Source of the DNA: JAJNPS01 sp046589965
GTDB taxonomy: Bacteria; Pseudomonadota; Alphaproteobacteria; Rhodobacterales; Rhodobacteraceae
Assembly: GCA_046589965.1 (NCBI GenBank)
Contig: JBKJVF010000159.1
Coordinates: forward strand, 1 to 16,021
DNA: 16,021 nucleotides
Reading direction: 5' to 3'
Made by a program: the position numbers and the translations under genes. Under the pieces are notes generated by a model. It was not told where the DNA came from, ran no database searches, and saw only the letters and a program-made list of their open reading frames with translations. Shown here in pieces: positions 6,791 through 15,605 of the stretch. Position 1 is the stretch's first letter. Each line of letters opens with the position of its first letter.

Positions 6791-8512
6791 TCAGTTCTGC
6801 CAGGACTTGATCAGCTCGTCATAGGCAATCGTCTCACCCATGGGCTTTTCATTTTCCAGCTTGGCGACCGGCGAGCCGGGCTCATCCAGCCAGATCTGGG
6901 GATCCTTCTCTTCGTTCATCACCGGGCCGAGTTCGCCCTGAGCGCCGGATTTCTCCAGACGGATCAGCACTTTCTCCTGCTCGGCGCAGAGGCTGTCGAG
7001 TGCCTCTTGCGGGGTCTTGGCGCCCGACATCGCGTCGCCGATGTTCTGCCACCACAGTTGTGCCAGTTTCGGGTAGTCCGGGATGTTGGTGCCGGTCGGC
7101 GACCACTGAACGCGGGCGGGCGAGCGGTAGAATTCCACCAGGCCGCCCAGTTTCGGCGCGCGGTCGGTGAAGTGCTGGCTGTCGATGGTGGACTGGCGGA
7201 TGAACGTCAGGCCGACATCAGACTTTTTCAGGTCGACAGTCTTGGAGGTGACGAACTGGGCATAGAGCCAGGCCGCCTGAGCACGGTCGACCGGGGTCGA
7301 CTTCATCAGGGTCCAGGAACCGGCATCTTGGTAGCCGATCTTGGTGCCTTCAGACCAGTAGGCGCCATGCGGCGAGGGGGCCATGCGCCACTTGGGCGTG
7401 CCGTCCTCGTTCATCACGGGCGTTCCCGGTACCACCGAAGCAGCGGTAAAGGCGGTGTACCAGAACATCTGCTGGGCAACTGCGCCCTGTGCAGGAACCG
7501 GCCCGGCCTCACCGAAGGTCATGCCTGCGGCTTCGGGGGGCGAGTACTTCTGCAGCCATTCGATGGCCTTGGTCACGGCGTAGACGGCCGCTGCGTCATT
7601 GGTGGCACCGCCACGCGCAACGCAAGAACCGACGGGCTGGGACTTGTCGTTTACGCGAATGCCCCATTCGTCAACCGGCAGGCCGTTCGGCTCTCCCTTG
7701 TCGCCCATACCAGCCATCGACATCCACGCGTCGGTGTAACGCCAGCCAAGCGAGGGGTCCTTTTTGCCGTAGTCCATGTTGCCAAAGACTTTGTCCGGAC
7801 CGCCTGCATAGGTCATGTCGCGCCCGGTGAAGAACTCGGCGATGTCCTCGTAAGCAGACCAGTTGACCGGAACGCCTAGGTCATAACCGTACTTGGCCTT
7901 GAAGTCGTCCTTGGTCTTTTGATCGTTGAACCAGTCGTAGCGGAACCAGTAAAGGTTGGCGAACTGCTGGTCGGGCAGCTGGTACAGTTTGCCATCCGGC
8001 CCGGTGGTGAACGACGTGCCGATGAAGTCGGCCAGATCGAGACCCGGGTTGGTTACCGAAGCGCCTTCGCCTGCCATCCAGTCGGTCAGGTTGCGCGCCA
8101 GCTGATAGCGCCAGTGGGTGCCGATCAGGTCAGAGTCGTTGATATAGGCATCATAGATGTTTTCGCCCGACTGCATCTGAGTTTGCAGTTTTTCGACCAC
8201 GTCGCCTTCGCCGATCAGGTCATGAGTGACCTTGATCCCGGTGATCGCCTCGAACGCCGGGGCGAGAACCTTGGATTCGTATTCATGGGTGCCGATGGTT
8301 TCGGAAACGACCTTGATTTCCATGCCTGCAAAAGGCGTTGCGGCATCGACGAACCATTGCAGCTCTGCCTCTTGGCCCGCGCGGTCCAGAACCGACACTC
8401 CGTTGATTTCGGTATCGAGGAAGGCTTTTGCCGCCTCCATATCCGCCCAGGCGGGGGCGCCCAGGGCCATCAGCGCGAGCGCCATGGCGGTTGTCGTGTG
8501 GCGTAGTCTCAT
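6791..8512 (-). CDS. glpV: Glycerol ABC transporter, periplasmic substrate-binding protein
   Basis: GlpV is the extracytoplasmic binding protein that delivers glycerol to the GlpP/GlpQ permease. The chosen ATG at 8512 has a perfect GGGAGGA ribosome binding site six bases upstream. It gives 573 residues opening with a typical signal peptide (basic MRLRH, hydrophobic AMALALMALGAP, cleavage after AWA at residue 23). An in-frame extension to 8629 has no such features. The mature protein has the fold signature of large type-1 extracellular solute-binding proteins, with the aromatic-rich AYINDSDLIG and FANLYWFRYDWF stretches. Its two cysteines (in PVGSCVARGG and LDSLCAEQE) could form a disulfide. 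The gene is flanked by stem-loops on both sides, consistent with a need for more binding protein than membrane subunits. Substrate assignment comes from the surrounding glp genes. Confidence 0.92.
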   Translation of the reverse strand: MRLRHTTTAMALALMALGAPAWADMEAAKAFLDTEINGVSVLDRAGQEAELQWFVDAATPFAGMEIKVVSETIGTHEYESKVLAPAFEAITGIKVTHDLIGEGDVVEKLQTQMQSGENIYDAYINDSDLIGTHWRYQLARNLTDWMAGEGASVTNPGLDLADFIGTSFTTGPDGKLYQLPDQQFANLYWFRYDWFNDQKTKDDFKAKYGYDLGVPVNWSAYEDIAEFFTGRDMTYAGGPDKVFGNMDYGKKDPSLGWRYTDAWMSMAGMGDKGEPNGLPVDEWGIRVNDKSQPVGSCVARGGATNDAAAVYAVTKAIEWLQKYSPPEAAGMTFGEAGPVPAQGAVAQQMFWYTAFTAASVVPGTPVMNEDGTPKWRMAPSPHGAYWSEGTKIGYQDAGSWTLMKSTPVDRAQAAWLYAQFVTSKTVDLKKSDVGLTFIRQSTIDSQHFTDRAPKLGGLVEFYRSPARVQWSPTGTNIPDYPKLAQLWWQNIGDAMSGAKTPQEALDSLCAEQEKVLIRLEKSGAQGELGPVMNEEKDPQIWLDEPGSPVAKLENEKPMGETIAYDELIKSWQN

Positions 8513-8550
8513 GTCATTCCTCCCAGAATGTTGAACTGTTGGTCGTCTTT

Positions 8551-8578
8551 CCCTTGGGCGGCGCGTGCCGCCCTTGGG
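8551..8578. repeat. Intercistronic stem-loop between glpU and glpV
   Basis: GGGCGGC (8556-8562) and GCCGCCC (8567-8573) form seven perfect pairs around a four-base loop. CCC and GGG outside a small internal loop extend it by three pairs. It lies in the 82-base gap between glpU and glpV and has no U-tract in either direction. It looks like an RNA processing or stability element rather than a terminator. Confidence 0.55.
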
Positions 8579-8594
8579 CTTGGTTTGGCCTCGG

Positions 8595-8999
8595 CTAGAC
8601 CCAGCGAAAAACCGCAAAGGCATAGGCAAGGCATAAGATCAACGCGATCGTCAGAGGCGCGCCGAAGAAAAAGAGCCAGGCCAGATTGATGAAGGCCGAG
8701 CCCAAAAGGGTGATGAAAAGTCGGTCGCCCCGGGTGGTTTCGATCCGCAGAATGCCGACGCGCGGGGTCTCGGGATAGCGGATCGCCAGGATCGTGAAGA
8801 GAACCAGCAGACATCCGATGATGAAAAAGAACAGGGCGATCGGAAAGGTCCAAGCCATCCAACCCCCGGCGATCATCGGGTCGGTCCAGAGGATCACACC
8901 CTCTTCGTCCCGCGGCGTTGCCCAGAAGAGCAGGCCGAGAATAACCGCGGCAAGCGCCAGCAGGGCAGCGTAGATGGCAGGCCAGCGGGTCGCGGTCAT
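8595..8999 (-). CDS. glpU: DUF2160 small integral membrane protein of the glycerol ABC transporter
   Basis: This 134-residue hydrophobic protein starts at ATG 8999, which overlaps the stop of glpQ (ATGA junction), so translation is coupled. Membrane helices lie at about residues 7-25 (AIYAALLALAAVILGLLFW), 45-68 and 90-130. There is a short cytoplasmic or periplasmic loop with RYPETPRVGILRIETTRGD. It matches DUF2160, a family found as the extra membrane gene in glycerol ABC transporter operons such as that of Rhizobium leguminosarum. ABC importers normally need no such subunit and its job is unknown. Possibilities are an accessory subunit, an assembly factor or a glycerol channel-like component. 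The assignment by family and position is firm; function is open. Confidence 0.87.
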   Translation of the reverse strand: MTATRWPAIYAALLALAAVILGLLFWATPRDEEGVILWTDPMIAGGWMAWTFPIALFFFIIGCLLVLFTILAIRYPETPRVGILRIETTRGDRLFITLLGSAFINLAWLFFFGAPLTIALILCLAYAFAVFRWV

Positions 9000-9802
9000 C
9001 ACACCCTCCCCAGGGCAAAGCCCTTGGCGATATAGTTGCGGACAAAGTAGATCACGAGCGCCCCGGGGATGATGGTCAACACCCCGGCGGCGGCAAGGAC
9101 GCCCCAATCCATCCCCGACGCCGACACTGTGCGGGTCATCGTGGCGGCGATGGATTTGGCGTTGACCGAGGTCAGGGTACGGCTCAGCAGCAGTTCCACC
9201 CATGAGAACATGAAGCAGAAAAAGGCCGCGACCCCGATGCCGCTTGCGATCAAGGGCATGAAGATTTTCACAAAGAACCCGCCGAACGAATAGCCGTCGA
9301 CATAGGCCGTCTCGTCGATTTCCTTGGGCACCCCGCGCATGAACCCCTCAAGGATCCAGACCGCGAGGGGCACGTTGAAGAGGCAATGCGCAAGCGCCAC
9401 CGCGATATGCGTGTCAAAGAGGCCCACGCTGGAATAAAGCTGAAAGAACGGCAGCGCGAAGACCGCAGGCGGGGCCATCCGGTTGGTCAGAAGCCAGAAG
9501 AACAGATGTTTGTCGCCGATGAAGTTGTAGCGGCTGAACGCATAGGCTGCGGGCAGGGCCACAAGCAGCGAAATCACCACGTTCATCGTGACATAGATGA
9601 TGGAGTTCACGTACCCCATATACCATGCGGGATCGGTCAGAATTGTGATGTAGTTCTGGAAGGTCAGGTTTTGCGGGATCAGCGTGAAGGTCGACACAAT
9701 CTCGGTATTGGTCTTCAGGCTCATGTTGATCAGCCAGTAGATCGGGATCAGCAGAAAGAGCAGATAGACCGTCATCACGATGGCGGGGCCCTTGATGCGC
9801 AT
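8999..9802 (-). CDS. glpQ: Glycerol ABC transporter permease
   Basis: This 267-residue carbohydrate-type ABC permease starts at ATG 9802, one base into the stop of glpP (TGATG). GTG 9805 is an alternative one codon earlier; AGGAGA upstream serves either. Six membrane helices are expected, starting with GPAIVMTVYLLFLLIPIYWL at the N-terminus. The EAA loop that docks to an ATPase subunit is at about residues 148-170 (EGFMRGVPKEIDETAYVDG). It pairs with GlpP to form the transmembrane channel. The name is that used for the rhizobial glycerol transporter; it is unrelated to E. coli glpQ, a periplasmic phosphodiesterase. The permease family is certain; glycerol as substrate follows from the operon. 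Confidence 0.93.
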   Translation of the reverse strand: MRIKGPAIVMTVYLLFLLIPIYWLINMSLKTNTEIVSTFTLIPQNLTFQNYITILTDPAWYMGYVNSIIYVTMNVVISLLVALPAAYAFSRYNFIGDKHLFFWLLTNRMAPPAVFALPFFQLYSSVGLFDTHIAVALAHCLFNVPLAVWILEGFMRGVPKEIDETAYVDGYSFGGFFVKIFMPLIASGIGVAAFFCFMFSWVELLLSRTLTSVNAKSIAATMTRTVSASGMDWGVLAAAGVLTIIPGALVIYFVRNYIAKGFALGRV

Positions 9803-10673
9803 CACTTGGTCTCCTGCTTATCAAGGGTCGTCATGGTGGTGTAAAAGACCCAAGACACCAGCAGGATCACCAGAAAATACATCAGGCTGAATGCCGCCGC
9901 AGGACCAAGGTCGAACTGACCGACAGCCATCTTGACAAGATCGATGCTGAGGAAGGTGGTGGAGTTGCCCGGCCCTCCTCCCGTAAGAACAAAGGGTTCG
10001 GTGTAGATCATGAAGCTGTCCATGAACCGCAACAGCACCGCGATCAGCAGCACCCCCGCCATCTTGGGCAGTTCGATATAGCGAAAGATGCTCCACCGGC
10101 TGGCCTGGTCGATGCGCGCGGCCTGGTAATAGGCCTCGGGGATGGATTGGAGGCCAGCATAGCACAGCAGCGCCACCAGTGACGTCCAGTGCCAGACATC
10201 CATCACGATGATGGTGATCCAGGCATCCAGCGCGTCGTTGGTATAGTTGTAGTCGATGCCCAGCTGTTCCAGCGTATGACCCAAAAGCCCGATATCGACG
10301 CGGCCAAAGATCTGCCAAATGGTGCCGACGACGTTGAACGGGATCAGCAGCGGCAGCGCCATCAAGACGAGGCAGAACGACGCCCAAAAGCCCTTTTTCG
10401 GCATGTTGAGCGCGATGTAGATGCCAAGCGGCACCTCGATGGCCAGGATGATGCCGGAAAAAAGGAACTGGCGCAAAAGCGCGTCATGCAGCCGGTCCGA
10501 TGCCACCATGTCTTCGAACCAGCCAAGGCCGTTCCAGAAGAACTCGTTTTCACCGAACGTGTCGTTGAAGGCGTAGTTGACGACCGTCATCAGCGGCACG
10601 ACCGCAGAAAACGCCACCAGCACGAGGACGGGCAGGACAAGAAACCACGCCTTGTTGTTTTGTGTCTTGTCCA

Positions 10674-10674
<1 letters not shown>
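9802..10674 (-). CDS. glpP: Glycerol ABC transporter permease
   Basis: This 290-residue permease of the MalF-like class starts at ATG 10674, which overlaps the stop of glpT by one base (TGATG). The first helix is at about residues 9-28 (AWFLVLPVLVLVAFSAVVPL). Further helices cover about 70-95, 108-130, 155-175, 205-222 and 258-280. The ATPase-docking EAA loop is at about 178-202 (EAYYQAARIDQASRWSIFRY). It should form the heterodimeric channel with GlpQ in the inner membrane. The stop overlaps the glpQ start, so both permeases are made in step. Confidence 0.93.
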
Positions 10675-11750
<1,076 letters not shown>

Positions 11751-11753
11751 GGT

Positions 11754-12839
11754 CTATCCTCTCGCCGATGCGCCATGGGCGGCAAGCTGTCCTGCGCCGT
11801 CGAAAAGATAGACGTTCGCAGGGTCAAGCCAGATGTCCACCTTGGACCCGATGGGCAGGTCCTGCACACCATGAACAAGACCGACCCAGCGGTCGGACCC
11901 GTGATCAAGATGCAGGAATGTCTCGGAGCCGGTGATTTCGCTGGCGCCAAGGGTGCAGGGGAAACGCACCGCACCGGCAGACGGCATATGCAGATCCAGA
12001 TGGTTGGCACGAAAGCCCGCCTGATAGGTGCCATCGGGCAGCGCCGCAAATGCGCCGCTGGCGGGTGCCGTGACTTCGTGTCCGATGCGCAGGGATGTGC
12101 CGAACTTCACGCAAGGCACGAAATTCATCGGCGGATCCGAAAACACGCGTGCGGTCGTGGCCGAAACCGGATTGCGGTACACCTCGGGCGTCGGGCCGAA
12201 CTGGGTGACGCGCCCCTCCCACAGGGTTGCGGTGTTGCCGCCAAGCAGCAGCGCCTCTTCGGGTTCGGTCGTGGCATAGACGAAGATCGCGCCGGACTGC
12301 GCAAAGATGCGCGGGATTTCGGCGCGCAATTCCTCGCGCAGTTTGTAGTCGAGGTTGGCAAGGGGTTCGTCCAGCAGCACCAGCCCCGCCTCTTTCACCA
12401 AGGCGCGGGCAAGGGCGCAGCGTTGCTGTTGGCCGCCCGACAGTTCCAGGGGTTTGCGCTGCAGCATGAGGGTCAGCTTCAACATCTCGGCGGTCGCACG
12501 CACGGCGCGGTCGATCTCGGCCTGAGACTTGCCAAGGATGCGCAAGGGCGAGGCGATGTTGTCGTAAACGCTCATGCCGGGATAGTTGATGAATTGCTGG
12601 TAGACCATCGCGACCTGGCGGTCCTGAACGCGCATGCCGGTCACGTCCTTGCCGTTCCAGTGGATGCGTCCCGTGGTGGGCGCGTCCAACCCCGCCATCA
12701 GCCGCATCAGGCTGGTCTTGCCCGCCAACGTCGGCCCCAAGAGCACGTTCATCGTGCCTTTTTCAAGGGTCAGGTCGGTCGGGTGGATATGCATCCGGCC
12801 TTTTTCCGTCCGACTGACAGCTTTCAATTCCAGCGCCAT
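11754..12839 (-). CDS. glpS: Glycerol ABC transporter ATPase lacking the switch histidine
   Basis: This 361-residue ATP-binding subunit starts at ATG 12839 with AGGGA five bases upstream, eight bases after the glpD stop. Walker A is GPTLAGKTS (35-43), the Q-loop glutamine is Q81, and the signature LSGGQQQR (133-140) is canonical. Walker B is LVLLDE with E158. The switch histidine is replaced: the H-loop reads ATTEPEEAL, with T191 where GlpT has H199. A C-terminal TOBE-like region follows from about 230. Paired with GlpT it supplies the working signature motif. It is therefore expected to complete a functional ATP site on GlpT while its own nucleotide site is probably non-hydrolytic. Family and partnership are clear; the asymmetry is read from motifs only. 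Confidence 0.93.
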   Translation of the reverse strand: MALELKAVSRTEKGRMHIHPTDLTLEKGTMNVLLGPTLAGKTSLMRLMAGLDAPTTGRIHWNGKDVTGMRVQDRQVAMVYQQFINYPGMSVYDNIASPLRILGKSQAEIDRAVRATAEMLKLTLMLQRKPLELSGGQQQRCALARALVKEAGLVLLDEPLANLDYKLREELRAEIPRIFAQSGAIFVYATTEPEEALLLGGNTATLWEGRVTQFGPTPEVYRNPVSATTARVFSDPPMNFVPCVKFGTSLRIGHEVTAPASGAFAALPDGTYQAGFRANHLDLHMPSAGAVRFPCTLGASEITGSETFLHLDHGSDRWVGLVHGVQDLPIGSKVDIWLDPANVYLFDGAGQLAAHGASARG

Positions 12840-12847
12840 GTTCGTCC

Positions 12848-14446
12848 CTATTCAGCGGCCGAGCGCAAAGGCCCGCCGGACTTTGCAATCATTGTCATGA
12901 AGCCATCGATCGTGGCAATCTGTTCGGCCGTCAGGCGCAGGCCCAGCTTGGTCCGCCGCCAGACCACATCGTCGGCGCGGGTTGCGAATTCCTGCGCCAT
13001 CAGCCATCGAACCTCGGCCTCGGACAGGGTGGCGCCGAAATCCTGTCCCAGATCGGCAGCCGATTTGGCACTGCCAAGCAACTTTGCAGCATTCGTGCCA
13101 TAGGCTCGGATCAGACGCGCCGCCCAGTACGGGGTCAGGAACGGGTAGCTTTGCGCCAGATTGGCTGTCAGCGCTGCAACGCCATCCTGGGGAAAATCCC
13201 CACCGGGCAGGGCAACGCGGGCCGTCCATTGCGGTTTTGCGCCCGGGAAAAACGGCGTCAGCTTGGCCAGTGCGGATTCCGCAAGACGGCGATAGGTCGT
13301 GATCTTGCCGCCAAACACATTGAGAAGGGGCGCGCCGTTCTGATCGAGGCTGAGCACATAGTCGCGCGTCGCCGCTGTCGCCGATTTCGCGCCGTCATTG
13401 TAGAGGGGCCGCACCCCGGAATAGGTCCAGACCACATCCGCCGCCGTCACGGGTGTCTTGAAATACTGGCTGGCGAATTCGCACAGATAGTCGCGTTCCT
13501 CATCCGTGCAAACGGCCGATTTAGGGTCGCCCTTGTGGTCCTTGTCGGTGGTGCCGATCAGGGTGAAGTCCTGCTCATACGGGATCGCAAAGATGATCCG
13601 ACCGTCGGTCCCTTGAAAGAAGTAACAGCGGTCGTGGTCGTAGAGTTTGCGCGTGACGATATGGCTGCCCCGCACCAGCCGAACGCCTTCGGACGAATTG
13701 ATGCGCGCCACATTGCGGATGATATCCTCGACCCATGGACCACCGGCATTGACCAGCGCGCGCGAAGTGTAGCTGCCCTTGCCATTTGGTCCTTCGGTCG
13801 TGATCGTCCAGTGATCGGTGCTGCGCTCGACGCTGACCACGCGGGTGCGGGTCATGATGGTCGCGCCACGTTTTGCGGCATCCGCGGCATTGAGCGAGAC
13901 CAGTTTCGAATCCTCGATCCAGCAGTCGGAGTATTCATAGGCATGCGCAAAGCGCGGTTGCAGCGGTTTGCCTGCGGCATCGCGGGTCAGGTCCAGCGTG
14001 CGCGTCCCGGGCAAGATCTTTCGCCCGCCCAGATTGTCGTACATGAAAAGACCGAGCCGGATCAGCCAGGCCGGGCGCCGGCCGCGCATCCACGGCATGA
14101 AGGTCGACATCAACCGGCCCGTGGGCGTGTCGCCTTCGAACCGCATGTCGGGATGGTAGGGCAGCACGAAACGCATCGGCCAGCTGATATGGGGCATGGC
14201 GACCAGCAGGGTTTCGCGTTCATGCAAGGCCTCACGGACCAGTCGAAATTCGAAATATTCCAGATAGCGCAGGCCACCATGGAAAAGCTTGGTGGAGGAC
14301 GACGAGGTCGCCTGTGCCAGGTCGCCCTGTTCGGCCAGCATCACCGAAAGACCGCGCCCGATGGCGTCGCGGGCAATCCCGCAGCCGTTGATGCCGCCAC
14401 CGACAATGAAAAGGTCCGTCATTGCTGACGGCTGGCTGTCGATCAC
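12848..14446 (-). CDS. glpD: Glycerol-3-phosphate dehydrogenase (FAD, quinone-linked)
   Basis: GlpD oxidises glycerol-3-phosphate to dihydroxyacetone phosphate at the inner membrane, passing electrons to quinone. The FAD-binding motif DLFIVGGGINGCGIARDA lies at residues 11-28 of the 532-residue form. The family hallmark SSSSTKLFHGGLRYLE is at 48-63. A C-terminal helical domain completes the usual length. Two starts compete. GTG 14446 has a good AGAGAGGG six bases upstream. ATG 14422 gives the more familiar MTDLFIVGGG opening (524 residues) but has no ribosome binding site. I chose the GTG. The gene leads the glp operon, is divergent from glpR, and has candidate operators just upstream. Confidence 0.95.
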   Translation of the reverse strand: MIDSQPSAMTDLFIVGGGINGCGIARDAIGRGLSVMLAEQGDLAQATSSSSTKLFHGGLRYLEYFEFRLVREALHERETLLVAMPHISWPMRFVLPYHPDMRFEGDTPTGRLMSTFMPWMRGRRPAWLIRLGLFMYDNLGGRKILPGTRTLDLTRDAAGKPLQPRFAHAYEYSDCWIEDSKLVSLNAADAAKRGATIMTRTRVVSVERSTDHWTITTEGPNGKGSYTSRALVNAGGPWVEDIIRNVARINSSEGVRLVRGSHIVTRKLYDHDRCYFFQGTDGRIIFAIPYEQDFTLIGTTDKDHKGDPKSAVCTDEERDYLCEFASQYFKTPVTAADVVWTYSGVRPLYNDGAKSATAATRDYVLSLDQNGAPLLNVFGGKITTYRRLAESALAKLTPFFPGAKPQWTARVALPGGDFPQDGVAALTANLAQSYPFLTPYWAARLIRAYGTNAAKLLGSAKSAADLGQDFGATLSEAEVRWLMAQEFATRADDVVWRRTKLGLRLTAEQIATIDGFMTMIAKSGGPLRSAAE

Positions 14447-14731
14447 GTGATGCCCTCTCTCCCTGGCAGCGACGAACCTGCCGCGAATTGACACAGTGGT
14501 CAAACGCTTTTTTCGTTTTTACGCGACTTATCGAAAAACGAACATCGACGCGCACGGCGTCGGCACTTGCGGCGCGCTTTCGACCGGAAAATGCCGCAAA
14601 CGCGCATTTCCGCGCTGCATTGCAGCGAGAGTTCCCGGGCCCGGTTGCAACCGGTAGTAAGATTTGACCTTGATCACAAACGCGACTTTGCCGAAACTGC
14701 AGTCGCAACGGTGCCTGCAAAGGAATGCGAT
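14447..14731. promoter_or_regulatory. Divergent glpD-glpR control region
   Basis: This 285-base non-coding region must hold the promoters for both directions. It contains a series of dyads: TTGAC/GTCAA at 14488-14503, the AT-rich operator candidates at 14512-14546 and CGACGC/GCGTCG at 14546-14562. Further dyads are CGCTGCA/TGCAGCG at 14613-14627, the palindrome CCGGTTGCAACCGG at 14641-14654 and GCGACT/AGTCGC at 14682-14706. A TTGACC on the minus strand (14504-14499) could be a -35 for glpD, but no good -10 follows at standard spacing. No clear glpR promoter could be placed. Confidence 0.6.
14511..14546. promoter_or_regulatory. Candidate GlpR operators between glpD and glpR
   Basis: TTCGTTTTT (14512-14520) and AAAAACGAA (14534-14542) form a perfect nine-base inverted repeat across a 13-base spacer. 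Each arm is also part of a TCG-N5-ACG/CGA site: TCGTTTTTACG centred at 14518 and TCGAAAAACGA centred at 14536. That places two sites 18 bases apart on roughly one face of the helix. The right side ends CGAACAT, identical to the half-site known for E. coli GlpR. Position, AT-richness in a GC-rich region and sequence all point to the repressor binding here; binding is inferred. Confidence 0.6.
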
Positions 14732-15493
14732 TTGACCCTGAGTTTTCGTCAGACCGAGATATTGGATATTGCGCGCAGCGAAGGCCGGGTGATCGTCGAA
14801 GATCTGTCCCAGCGGTTCAACGTGACACTGCAGACGATCCGGCGCGATCTGACCGACCTGGCCGATGCGGGGCACCTTGACCGGGTGCATGGCGGCGCAA
14901 TGCCGCGGACCGGGGTCACCAACCTTGGCTATGAACAACGCAGGCGGATGAACGAGGGCGCCAAGTCTGCGATTGCGCGGGTCTGTGCCGAGGCGATCCC
15001 GGGCAATTCGTCGATCATTCTGAACCTTGGCACCACGACCGAGGCTGTGGCCCATGCCCTGCTGCATCACAGCAACATCACTGTCGTGACCAACAACATG
15101 AACGTGGCCAACATCCTTGCTGCCAACCCCAGTTGCGAAATCATGGTGGCGGGGGGCGCGCTTCGGCGGTCCGATGGCGGTCTGGTCGGGGAATTGACGA
15201 CGCAATTCTTTGAACAGTTCAAGGTGGACCTTGCGGTCATCGGGGTCTCTGCACTGGACCGCGACGGCGACCTTCTGGACTATGATCTGGCCGAAGTGCG
15301 GGTTTCAAAGGCGATCATCCGGCAGGCGCGCAAGACCTATCTGGTCTGCGATGGGTCCAAACTGGCCCGGTCAGCGCCGGCAAGGCTGGCGTCATTGTCC
15401 GAGATCGACACGCTGTTCACCGATGCTCCGCTGCCCGCCGACCTGGCGCGCAAATGCCACGATTGGGGCACCAACGTGATCATCGCCAGCTGA
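14732..15493 (+). CDS. glpR: DeoR-family repressor of glycerol catabolism
   Basis: GlpR represses glp genes and is normally released by glycerol-3-phosphate. TTG 14732 preceded by AAAGGA at seven bases gives 253 residues, the family's usual length. The N-terminus then reads (M)TLSFRQTEILDIARSEGRV as in other members. The open frame extends back to 14567, but that part is non-coding control region. The DeoR-type winged helix spans about residues 5-57, with recognition-helix sequence VTLQTIRRDL (31-40). The sugar-phosphate sensing domain includes LGTTTE (99-104), the phosphate-binding loop, and VIGVSALDRDGDLLDYDLAE. The rare TTG start and single copy suggest low expression. It is divergent from glpD, the standard repressor arrangement, and probably controls itself from the shared region. 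Confidence 0.95.
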   Translation: MTLSFRQTEILDIARSEGRVIVEDLSQRFNVTLQTIRRDLTDLADAGHLDRVHGGAMPRTGVTNLGYEQRRRMNEGAKSAIARVCAEAIPGNSSIILNLGTTTEAVAHALLHHSNITVVTNNMNVANILAANPSCEIMVAGGALRRSDGGLVGELTTQFFEQFKVDLAVIGVSALDRDGDLLDYDLAEVRVSKAIIRQARKTYLVCDGSKLARSAPARLASLSEIDTLFTDAPLPADLARKCHDWGTNVIIAS

Positions 15494-15530
15494 GACCGCG
15501 GGCGTCACGGGTCAGCGAATGGCGCTGGAA

Positions 15531-15544
15531 GGTTTGGCCAAACC
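15531..15544. repeat. Perfect 14-bp palindrome GGTTTGGCCAAACC
   Basis: It lies in the 112-base gap between glpR and the kinase-like gene, 62 bases before that gene's start. TATGGT at 15548-15553 and CTGGAA at 15525-15530 are spaced 17 bases apart around it and could be a weak promoter, so the palindrome would sit in the spacer as an operator. A GCCCGG/CCGGGC hairpin (15558-15572) follows. No terminator for glpR is visible. The assignment is speculative. Confidence 0.35.
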
Positions 15545-15605
15545 GGCTATGGTCGCTGCCCGGATGCCGGGCCCCGAGGGTCACGGCAACACCTCAAGGG
15601 CCACC

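Noticed and set aside
6683..7879. Long plus-strand open frame opposite glpV
   Set aside because: It is antisense to the well-supported substrate-binding protein gene, has no ribosome binding site at its start and shows no recognisable motif.
8513..8629. N-terminal extension of GlpV back to 8629
   Set aside because: The extension includes the intercistronic stem-loop and the ribosome binding site and would bury a textbook signal peptide.
13151..14428. Long plus-strand open frame opposite glpD
   Set aside because: It lies entirely antisense to the FAD dehydrogenase gene and has only shadow-type composition.
14567..14731. N-terminal extension of GlpR back to 14567
   Set aside because: The extra 55 codons cover the dyad-rich control region, make the protein too long for the family and have no ribosome binding site.
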